Of a stretch of DNA of 64,000 nucleotides, positions 1 to 6,840 are shown piece by piece (positions within the stretch are counted from its first letter, which is position 1; each line of letters starts with the position of its first letter). A program made the position numbers and the translations under genes. Below the pieces are notes generated by a model. The model was given only the letters and a program-made list of their open reading frames with translations. It searched no databases and was not told the origin of the DNA. Source of the DNA: Desulfobacteraceae bacterium (lineage in GTDB: Bacteria > Desulfobacterota > Desulfobacteria > Desulfobacterales > Desulfosarcinaceae); NCBI GenBank assembly GCA_003599575.1, contig QZKV01000194.1, positions 22,825 through 86,824 on the forward strand. Direction: 5' to 3'.

Positions 1-1606
1 GAGCTATCTCCTTGATTTCATACCATGAGATGGGCATATCGCCCATCTGCATCTTTTCCCGCAAAACCGGTATCTCGGCAAAGGTGAGTATCTTCAATCC
101 GCTGCTGCGCAGATGGGTGTATAAATAGGAGCGCGTCAGGGCGAGCATCGATTCTTCTCCGCTGGCGATCACCAGCACGACGGGATTTTTGGGCAACATG
201 GGGAGGCGGTTCGGTTGGATCATTTGGGTCTTGACCGCCGGAGCTTTCTCCCTCCCTGAGCCCGCAGGGGGCGGCGTCGCGACAGCAACCAATGGGGATG
301 CGCCCGCCGGTGCGTCCCTATCCCGGCCAGACGCGCCGGCTGCCACCGCCTCCTTGGCGGCCTTGCCGGCAGATACGCTGGCCGGCGGCGGCTGGGAAGC
401 AGAAGCGGCCGAGGGCACCTCCTGAGGCGGGCTCGGCGGCGCGCCCGATTCAGGAGAAGAATCCGGGGCGGCGCTTCCTTCTTGCGGCGCTGCCATCTTC
501 ACCTGGGCCGAGTTCGAATCGGCCGAGGAGGCCGAATCTCCGGCCGCGCCTTTTTCAAGCGCAGATTTTTCGACCGCAGGTGCGGAATTGTTCCCAAACC
601 AATCCCTTCCTTCAACCAGCCAGACGAGAAGGACTACGGCCAGCGCCATTCCCAGAACCCCTCCCAGAATGCCGACGATGTTGCGGCGCGGCTTTGCAAC
701 CGCCCTCCTTACAGCCGCATCATCGAACGGGTCCTCCACTGCGGGCGAACCCTCAATTTGCCCACTGAGCAGATGGATGCAGCGATCGACATCTTCCAAG
801 AGCGCCTTGGGGGACTGATACCTGTTGCCGGCTTCTTTGGCCATCATTTTGGCGATCAAATCGCAGATCGGTTTGGGAACCGCGGGATTGACCTGCTCAA
901 TCGGGGTCACCGGTTCGGTGGAGATTTTGACCACGACGGCCAGTGGGGATTCGCCGCTCACGGGCGGACGGCCCGAAACCATCCTGTAGAGCACCGCCCC
1001 CAATGAGTAGATGTCGCTGCGCACATCGAGGGCAAGCCCTTTGGCCTGCTCAGGGGAGGCATACTCGGGAGTTCCCAAAAACAAGCCGGTCTGGGTCAGT
1101 TTTTCGGAGGATTCCTGGATGCACGCCACACCGAAATCGGTGACAAATGCCCTTCCCATCGGATCGATCATGATATTGGAGGGCTTGATGTCGCGGTGCA
1201 CCACCCCCTTGGCCCCCGCCTCGGACAGGGCATCGGCCACCTGGCGCACGATCCGGAGGGCCTCGTCGAACGCCAGCAGGGGTTTGTCCTGCATGATCTC
1301 GCGCAGGTCTTTGCCCTGGACATATTCCATGGCAAAATAGTGCAGGCCTTGGTCCTGCCCGTAGGAAAGAATGTTTACGATATTGGGATGCTTCAGGGAT
1401 GCAATGACCTGGGCTTCACGTTTGAAGCGCTGCAGAAACTCATTGCTGGTGGAAAGCCTGGATGCCAGCACCTTCAGGGCAATCTTGCGGTTCAGGGAAA
1501 GTTCGTGGGCCTTGAAAACCACGCCCATGCCGCCGCGGCCCAAGACCCTTTCAATCTTGAATCCTCCCAGGATATCGCCGGCCTGCAAATCGTTTTCGCT
1601 GATCAT
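1..1606 (-). CDS. Ser/Thr protein kinase, membrane-anchored (3' end off window)
   Basis: A Hanks-type kinase is read on the minus strand; its C-terminus lies beyond the left edge, leaving about 535 residues. The ATP loop GRGGMGVV (about residues 23-30), the ATP-binding Lys in IALKVL (about 45), the catalytic loop HRDIKPSN (about 136) and the metal-binding DFG (about 157) are all present, so it should be active. After the kinase domain comes one hydrophobic segment (GILGGVLGMALAVVLLVWLV, about residues 305-328). An Ala/Pro/Ser-rich linker of roughly 130 residues follows, and then a folded domain that begins LPKNPVVLVIASGEE and is cut off. The kinase is therefore cytoplasmic with an external C-terminal part of unknown role. 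The start at 1606 sits 8 nt after GGGGAG; a second ATG lies two codons upstream at 1612. Substrates cannot be told from the context. Confidence 0.9.
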   Translation of the reverse strand, partial: MISENDLQAGDILGGFKIERVLGRGGMGVVFKAHELSLNRKIALKVLASRLSTSNEFLQRFKREAQVIASLKHPNIVNILSYGQDQGLHYFAMEYVQGKDLREIMQDKPLLAFDEALRIVRQVADALSEAGAKGVVHRDIKPSNIMIDPMGRAFVTDFGVACIQESSEKLTQTGLFLGTPEYASPEQAKGLALDVRSDIYSLGAVLYRMVSGRPPVSGESPLAVVVKISTEPVTPIEQVNPAVPKPICDLIAKMMAKEAGNRYQSPKALLEDVDRCIHLLSGQIEGSPAVEDPFDDAAVRRAVAKPRRNIVGILGGVLGMALAVVLLVWLVEGRDWFGNNSAPAVEKSALEKGAAGDSASSADSNSAQVKMAAPQEGSAAPDSSPESGAPPSPPQEVPSAASASQPPPASVSAGKAAKEAVAAGASGRDRDAPAGASPLVAVATPPPAGSGREKAPAVKTQMIQPNRLPMLPKNPVVLVIASGEESMLALTRSYLYTHLRSSGLKILTFAEIPVLREKMQMGDMPISWYEIKEIA

Positions 1607-1612
1607 AAACAT

Positions 1613-1933
1613 TGCTCCCCTGTTCAGTCCTGCCTGCCTAAACCCGCATGCCCCGCCCAGCCGGTGCATTTGGGGATCTTTTTGCGTTCAGTATAGATTC
1701 TCGCCGATTCGGACTCAAGAGGTAACCTCTGAGGAGTAAGCGAAAAGCGAAATAGCATAGAAGTGCAACGTATACCTCAACTCCAAACCCCCGGGTACGG
1801 ACCAGGCGAGAGGTGACCCATCACACCAAGCCCCTCTCAGAAAGCGCAAACCTATAAATGCTCTTTTCGCCCAAAGGCCTGAATCAAACGATCACCCGAG
1901 TTTGACCTGCATTGACAGCAAGGGAGGTCTATC
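1613..1933. other. intergenic, divergent promoter region
   Basis: This 321-nt gap separates the kinase gene (leftward) from the FecR/TPR remnant (rightward). It must hold the kinase promoter. I see no convincing -35/-10 pair, only a short palindrome AGAGGTAACCTCT near 1718-1730. No RNA gene or open frame of note. Confidence 0.5.
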
Positions 1934-2494
1934 ATGGTTGAGGTGTTGTTTTCTATTCTCCAGCATTTATTCATTTTATCACTCATTATCGGCACTCCCC
2001 ATTTCGCTGGGGCTGCGGGATCGGATTGTGATCCATGGGCGGCCAAAGCGGTATCCGTGCAGGGAACCGTGGAATCCAGATCGGACGGGGGGTTGTGTCA
2101 GCCGGTCAACCTGGATGACACTTTCTGCCCGGGGGATGAAATCCGGGTGCTGGACAACAGCCGTGCCAGCCTGTCGCTGATCAACGAGTCCGTCCTGCGG
2201 CTCAACAAAAAGCCAGCGGCCAGAGTGCCATCGCCCAACAGGGCAAGGCGCCGGTGCTGACCACGGTGGTGCGGCCGCGGGATGCGGTTCAGTGGGCGCT
2301 ATACTCCCCGGTGGCGTATATGCCTCCTGAGAAAGCCGTGGCAGAAGATCTCGACGATCCGGCTTTCCCGGCCAACCGGTTCGGCCAGGTTGCTGGCGGT
2401 GGGGCGCATCGATGAAGCGGAGGCGGATCTCCGAAAGGCCCTGGCGATCGCTCCGGGTTTTGCGGGTGCGCTATATCCATCTAAAATCCTTTAA
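1934..2494 (+). pseudogene. collapsed FecR-domain/TPR secreted protein remnant
   Basis: A signal peptide (MVEVLFSILQHLFILSLIIG) after a good GGGAGG ribosome site leads into AVSVQGTVESR and FCPGDEIRV. This is the usual N-terminus of periplasmic FecR-TPR proteins. After VLRLNKK the frame changes and the text jumps to SGQSAIAQQGKAPVL then RPRDAVQWALYSPVAY, which in family members I know lies about 100 residues further on. A second frame change and jump leads to a single TPR-like stretch (LLAVGRIDEAEADLRKALAIAPGF) and a stop. The pieces keep the family order while the FecR core and most TPRs are gone. This is what a gene eroded by internal deletions looks like. The first fragment could still give a 108-residue secreted peptide. 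Confidence 0.75.
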
Positions 2495-2519
2495 GTGGCG
2501 ATCTTGTAAAGGACATGGC

Positions 2520-2588
2520 ACAAGAGCATGAAGGACACGAAGATTGGAATGCCTCAAGCTTCTTTTGCCTTCATGCGCTTCATGGTGA
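2520..2588. repeat. degenerate inverted repeat of ATGAAGG/CCTTCAT type
   Basis: The left half contains CATGAAGGACACGAAG and the right half CTTCTTTTGCCTTCATG followed by CGCTTCATG, so the two halves can pair imperfectly. Similar GAAGGACACGAAG elements occur between genes in many bacteria and give rise to spurious small reading frames. The 86-codon frame running through it (2515-2775) is not considered a gene. Confidence 0.45.
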
Positions 2589-2704
2589 GATAGACCCTGA
2601 GGAAACAAATCTTCATTGGCTGGCCTTTCCGGATAACCTGGAAGCAGAAAAACTCTTAGGGCTTTTTGTTTATCCAGTCGGGCCGGCGTTGCAGCATGCT
2701 TCGA

Positions 2705-4183
2705 TCAAGCCATGGCGCCGCCTTTCTTTTTCTTTCCTCGGTGTGAGATTCCCGCCAGAGCCTTGGCCAGCTTGATTTTTTCATCCAGCCGGCCTTCCCG
2801 GAAGATCATGATGCGCTGGGCCTGCGGGGAGCCGGCGCCGTGCATCGACTCCACCATGGCGGTTCCGCCCGTCATGGCCTCGATCAGGCGGCCGATCTTG
2901 ATGCGGTCCCTGACCGGAATGCCTGCGATTCCGCTGAAGTACTTCCGCACGATATGGCCCACCTCGGCGCTGTCCAGATCGTGCTCACTGGGCAAAGTGG
3001 CGATGAATCCGCCGGCGATGTCAACGGCCAGCCGGGCCACCTCGAAATGGAAGCGGGTCACGTTGTGCTTGCATACATTGGCCAGCATGGTGTCCACCAG
3101 GTAGGCTCCGGAGGGGGTCGGGCTGCCTTCCGCCGAACAGGCAATGGAGGAGCTGTACAGGGTTTCACTCAGATGGATCATCTCCGTTACCTTGTCGCGG
3201 ATGTGCGATCCCTTGGCCGCGCCCTGGATCTGGGCCAGATAGCTCACGGCACCGGTAAGCACGTCCATCAAGCCGGTCTTGCAGGCCCCGTAATTGGCGC
3301 GGTGATGGGCGGCAAAACGGTAGACCAACGCGCCGGTCAAATCGGTTTCACCGTTCAGGAAAATCCGTTCGTTGGGCACGAACACGTCTTCGAAAGCAAT
3401 GACCGCCTCGCCGCCGACCGCGCCGAAGCGCGGTTTGCCCGCATCGATGCGCTCCAACTGGTCGCGGCGGTCGTCGCCGGCCTGGCGGCCGAAGATCAAC
3501 GTGATACCCGGGGCATCGATGGGGATGGCGCACACAATGGCATAGTCCCTGGCATGCTCGTCCAGGGCCGTGGTGGGCATGACCAGGATCTCGTGCGAAT
3601 TGACCGCCCCGGTCATATGCAGCTTGGCCCCCCGGATCACCACGCCGTCCGGCCGGCGCTCGACCACGCGGACATATTGATCCGGATCGCTTTGCTCGAC
3701 CGGTCCCTTGGAGCGATCCCCCTTAGGGTCGGTCATGGCGCCCACCACCATCTTGTTTTCGTCCTGCATCCCGATCAACCAGGTCTTGAACCGCTCAAGA
3801 TAGTCGGTCCCGTATTTCCGATCGACTTCATAAGCCACCGAGTAGACGGCATTGATGCCGTCGAAACCGACGCAGCGCTGAAAGCAGGTGCCGGTCTTCT
3901 GGCCCAGCACACGCAGCAGCTTGATTTTCTTGATCAGGTCTTCAACACTCTGATGCACGTGCGTAAAGCGGCTGATCGTACGCCCGGTCAGGTGCGATGT
4001 CGCCGTGGCCAGCTCTTTGTACTGCGGCTTTGCGGCCAGGGCATAGGTCATGGCGGCGGCCCGCACATGCGGCGCCGTGGCCGGGTGGCGGGTCACATCC
4101 ATGATCGGCTTACCCTTGTAGTAAATCCGGGGATGCAATTGCCGCAAGCTGTCGATGTAGGCCGCACCGTTTTTTAGCTTCAT
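2705..4183 (-). CDS. abfD: 4-hydroxybutyryl-CoA dehydratase / vinylacetyl-CoA isomerase
   Basis: This 492-residue protein belongs to the HpaB-like flavoprotein fold, but it keeps the [4Fe-4S] ligands that mark 4-hydroxybutyryl-CoA dehydratase rather than a hydroxyphenylacetate monooxygenase. Cys100 and Cys104 lie in GTCFQRCVGF, and His294 and Cys301 in HHRANYGACK. They match Cys99, Cys103, His292 and Cys299 of the Clostridium enzyme. Tyr298, Lys302, Thr191 (LHMTG) and the ESMHGAGSPQAQR segment are also conserved. The enzyme dehydrates 4-hydroxybutyryl-CoA to crotonyl-CoA in the cytoplasm. The start overlaps the stop of the upstream CoA ligase by ATGA, so the two are translationally coupled. 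The Lys-rich tail (GKKKKGGAMA) is unusual but need not matter. Confidence 0.9.
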   Translation of the reverse strand: MKLKNGAAYIDSLRQLHPRIYYKGKPIMDVTRHPATAPHVRAAAMTYALAAKPQYKELATATSHLTGRTISRFTHVHQSVEDLIKKIKLLRVLGQKTGTCFQRCVGFDGINAVYSVAYEVDRKYGTDYLERFKTWLIGMQDENKMVVGAMTDPKGDRSKGPVEQSDPDQYVRVVERRPDGVVIRGAKLHMTGAVNSHEILVMPTTALDEHARDYAIVCAIPIDAPGITLIFGRQAGDDRRDQLERIDAGKPRFGAVGGEAVIAFEDVFVPNERIFLNGETDLTGALVYRFAAHHRANYGACKTGLMDVLTGAVSYLAQIQGAAKGSHIRDKVTEMIHLSETLYSSSIACSAEGSPTPSGAYLVDTMLANVCKHNVTRFHFEVARLAVDIAGGFIATLPSEHDLDSAEVGHIVRKYFSGIAGIPVRDRIKIGRLIEAMTGGTAMVESMHGAGSPQAQRIMIFREGRLDEKIKLAKALAGISHRGKKKKGGAMA

Positions 4184-5790
4184 ATAACCTCCTTCTTCAA
4201 CTCATGCTTCAACACCTTGCCGGTCGGGTTGCGCGGGAATTGCTTCATGAAATCCACCACTTCAGGAATTTTGTATTTGGCAACTTTATCCTGCAGGTAG
4301 CTGCGGACCTCTTCGGCGGTCATGCTGCCCGGTTCCTTCAGCACGATGCAGGCGCGCACGCGCTCCCCCAGGGCGGGGTCGGGCGTTCCGACCACGGCCA
4401 CTTCGGCGATTTTGGGATGCTTTTCCAGGGGGATTTCGATTTCACGCGGATAGATGTTTTCACCGCCCCGATTGATCATCTCCTTGATTCGCCCGGAGAT
4501 ATAGACATAGCCTTTCTCGTCCATGTAGCCCATATCGCCGGTATGCAGCCAGCCCTCCTTGAGGGTCTCGGCGGTGGCCTCGGGCTTGTTCAAATAGCCC
4601 AGCATGACGGCCTCGCCCTTCACGCAGATCTCGCCCTTTTCACCATAGGGCAGGACATTGTTGTCCATGTCCATGATTTCCACTTCCAGACCGGGAAAGG
4701 CCATGCCGATGGAGCTCCAGTTCTCGGGCAAACCCGTGCCGGTGGTCGATACGCCGGTGGCTTCGGTCAAGCCGTACCCGTCGATCACCTGGACGCCGAA
4801 TTTTTCCTTGAAAGCCTGCACCAGCCGGACGGGCATGGGCGCCGCGCCGGAATGAGCCAGGCGCAGCTTCAGCTTGGCATAGTCGATGGTCTGGGGATCG
4901 GCCGCATTGTAGATGTAGTCATACATGGCCGGCACGCCCTGCACGATGGTGACCGCGTACTGGATGATGGCCGGCCAGAAATCGGTGGGCGAGAAGGTCC
5001 GCCGGATGCACAGGGTCAACCCCTGGTAAATCGTGGGATAGGTCCACACGCACAGCGGATTGGTGTGGAACATGGGCAGGATGATCATCATCACGTCGCC
5101 CGGGCGGTTGATGCCCAGCATGGCGCGCCCTTTGCAAATGCTCAGCTGGTTGCGGTTGGAAAGCAGAATCCCTTTGGGCATGCCGGTAGTGCCCGAGGAG
5201 TACAGCAAAAGAAAAGGATCATCCAACGCCTGCGGCACCACGCATTCGTCGCTGGGATGTTCCGCCAGGATGGACTGCAGTGTCGTTTGTGCGATACGGG
5301 CGTCGTGTTCGATGCCGGTGACCACTTCCACCACGACCGGCTGGTGGCTTGAGAGCGCCAGCCCGGCCGCGAAATCGTGCATGTATTCGCTGCCCACGAA
5401 AACCACTTTGGGCTTGGCGTCTTCGAGCACGTAAGCAATCTCCGGCCCCTTGAGCATGTAGTTGATGGCGCCCGCCACTGCCCCCAGCTTCTGGGTGCCG
5501 AACAACGTGTAGTAAATTTCGGGTGCGTTCAGGATCATGACCGAAACCATATCGCCTTTGCGCACGTCCTGGGACTTGAGAAAATTGGCCACGCGGTTGG
5601 CGCGCGCATTGCACTGCGCATAGGTGACCACTTCATCGTAGTACAGCACCAGCGGCGTATCCGGTATCTCCGCGGCACGCTTCACCAGCATATCCGCCAT
5701 GCTTTGGAATTCCAGTTGCTTGCCTTGGAGCGTTTCCAGTTCTTCGAGGGGGATCAGGGATCGTACGTACCGTTTGCTTTTATCGACCAT
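4180..5790 (-). CDS. AMP-forming acyl-CoA ligase
   Basis: A 536-residue ANL-family ligase. The ATP/AMP loop YSSGTTGMPKG (about residue 195), GYGLTEATG, the hinge region with SGRIKEMINRGGENIYP, and the C-terminal catalytic Lys in NPTGKVLKHE are all present. It activates a carboxylic acid to its CoA thioester with ATP. It is the first gene of a two-gene operon with 4-hydroxybutyryl-CoA dehydratase (ATGA overlap), so 4-hydroxybutyrate is the most economical substrate. The sequence itself resembles general medium/long-chain ligases, and substrate specificity is an inference. No membrane segment is seen. Confidence 0.88.
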   Translation of the reverse strand: MVDKSKRYVRSLIPLEELETLQGKQLEFQSMADMLVKRAAEIPDTPLVLYYDEVVTYAQCNARANRVANFLKSQDVRKGDMVSVMILNAPEIYYTLFGTQKLGAVAGAINYMLKGPEIAYVLEDAKPKVVFVGSEYMHDFAAGLALSSHQPVVVEVVTGIEHDARIAQTTLQSILAEHPSDECVVPQALDDPFLLLYSSGTTGMPKGILLSNRNQLSICKGRAMLGINRPGDVMMIILPMFHTNPLCVWTYPTIYQGLTLCIRRTFSPTDFWPAIIQYAVTIVQGVPAMYDYIYNAADPQTIDYAKLKLRLAHSGAAPMPVRLVQAFKEKFGVQVIDGYGLTEATGVSTTGTGLPENWSSIGMAFPGLEVEIMDMDNNVLPYGEKGEICVKGEAVMLGYLNKPEATAETLKEGWLHTGDMGYMDEKGYVYISGRIKEMINRGGENIYPREIEIPLEKHPKIAEVAVVGTPDPALGERVRACIVLKEPGSMTAEEVRSYLQDKVAKYKIPEVVDFMKQFPRNPTGKVLKHELKKEVI

Positions 5791-6113
5791 TAAGCTTTCT
5801 TTCTGTCACGAAGGTTGCCATTCCGCCTGCCGGTCTGCCTGCCGCCTGGACCGCCGACCATTGAATGGAGGGAATATACCGGCGGAAGAGGCACTTGGCA
5901 AGGAATAAGGGGGAAGCCGGGGATGAGGCAATTTGGCCGTTTATTGCAGCCCATCCCCGATAAGCATCCTGCCACAGGCCGGGGTCCATGAGCTCTAGAA
6001 ATCAAACTCTTCAATCTGACGGACCTTTTATGCAATTGTTGTAGCCAAGACAATTTTCCGGCCTAGATTATTGATTGAGTGTAGGTTGAATGATGGAACC
6101 AACGGAGGCGGCC
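5791..6113. other. intergenic, no gene seen
   Basis: Between the leftward CoA ligase and the rightward small gene. Frames of up to 87 codons here lack a ribosome site and have compositions unlike the neighbours (Gly, Arg and Pro runs). The region should contain divergent promoters, but none could be assigned confidently. Confidence 0.5.
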
Positions 6114-6329
6114 ATGAACGATGACAGGCAACGAATCTACGATCTTGTATTCGAGATCGTGGGCGAAGGCGGTTGCGCCGGGAGCTGCACCGAATCCGAG
6201 CTTTTTCAGGAAGATGGTGAATGGAAGATTTTTCTGTGCGGCTTTATGGAGCCCTGGAGCCTGGGAAAAACCATCGCGGAAGTGGAAAACAGGCTCAGGG
6301 AGTACGCAGGGCAGGGATTTGGGCTTTAA
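6114..6329 (+). CDS. small Cys-containing cytoplasmic protein, unknown function
   Basis: A 71-residue protein whose ATG is 6 nt after a clear GGAGG; the ATGs further upstream lack such a site. It begins MNDDRQRIYDLVFEIV, continues with EGGCAGSC (two Cys three residues apart) and ends with a third Cys in FLCGFMEPW and an amphipathic helix (IAEVENRLREYAGQ). There is no signal peptide or membrane segment. The charge pattern and the ribosome site support a real gene. The Cys trio could bind a metal or be redox-active, but I do not recognise the family. A bidirectional terminator follows about 85 nt downstream. Confidence 0.6.
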   Translation: MNDDRQRIYDLVFEIVGEGGCAGSCTESELFQEDGEWKIFLCGFMEPWSLGKTIAEVENRLREYAGQGFGL

Positions 6330-6413
6330 ATCGAACGATTCAGATCCTCGAGGACACCGGGTGTGTAATTTCCAAAGACAAGCGTCTTCGACAAGGATGC
6401 TTATAAAAAGTAA

Positions 6414-6445
6414 AGGGCTCAGCAAAAAATGCTGAGCCCTTCTTT
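6414..6445. terminator. bidirectional rho-independent terminator
   Basis: A 10-bp perfect stem AGGGCTCAGC/GCTGAGCCCT with loop AAAAAAT, followed by TCTTT on the plus strand and by TTTACTTTTT on the minus strand. It ends the tRNA-Val/Asp transcript from the right and the small gene at 6114 from the left. Confidence 0.85.
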
Positions 6446-6450
6446 ATATG

Positions 6451-6528
6451 TGGCGGGAGCGACGAGACTCGAACTCGCGACCCCCGGCGTGACAGGCCGG
6501 CGTTCTAACCGAACTGAACTACACCCCC
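6451..6528 (-). tRNA. tRNA-Asp (GTC)
   Basis: Cloverleaf with acceptor GGGGGTG/CGCTCCC, anticodon loop CTGTCAC giving anticodon GTC, T-arm with GTTCGAGTC, and an encoded CCA end. Downstream member of a two-tRNA transcript, just before a terminator. Confidence 0.95.
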
Positions 6529-6619
6529 GCAAATTGGGTCGATTCTTTGAATCGTTTATTCGTCATCGATGTTCAAGCCGTCCCGAATTCCGAATCAACG
6601 ATTTATCATCTATTAACGC

Positions 6620-6695
6620 TGGTAGGCGGAACAGGGCTTGAACCTGTGACCCCCGGCTTGTAAGGCCGGTGCTCTCCCAACTGAGCTACCCGCCC
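6620..6695 (-). tRNA. tRNA-Val (TAC)
   Basis: Acceptor GGGCGGG/TCCGCCT (two G-U pairs), D-arm AGCTCAGTTGGGAGAGC, anticodon loop CTTACAA giving TAC, T-loop GTTCAAGCC and an encoded CCA. First gene of the pair with tRNA-Asp, 91 nt upstream of it. Confidence 0.95.
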
Positions 6696-6735
6696 CCAAA
6701 TCATGGAACCTGCTGGGGTCCCAAATAGAACGCTT

Positions 6736-6764
6736 TAGCTAACAGCTCCCTTTTCCGATGTCAA
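6736..6764 (-). promoter_or_regulatory. sigma-70 promoter of the tRNA-Val/Asp transcript
   Basis: On the minus strand TTGACA, 17 nt, TAGCTA. The predicted start is about 30 nt upstream of tRNA-Val, as expected for a stable-RNA promoter. Confidence 0.55.
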
Positions 6765-6840
6765 GCGGAATTTGAGCAGGAACCGGTTGCATGCCGCCCG
6801 CCGGAGCCGACGCTTATGATGCGCCGGGTTCGGGATCGGC

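Noticed and set aside
2515..2775. 86-codon frame after the FecR remnant
   Set aside because: Runs through an inverted repeat, has no ribosome site and resembles false genes made by such repeats.
2840..4177. 445-codon plus-strand frame opposite the 4-hydroxybutyryl-CoA dehydratase gene
   Set aside because: Antisense shadow of a clear gene; rich in His, Gly and Asp with no family motif.
2705..4183. Annotation as 4-hydroxyphenylacetate 3-monooxygenase
   Set aside because: The protein keeps all four iron-sulfur ligands of 4-hydroxybutyryl-CoA dehydratase.
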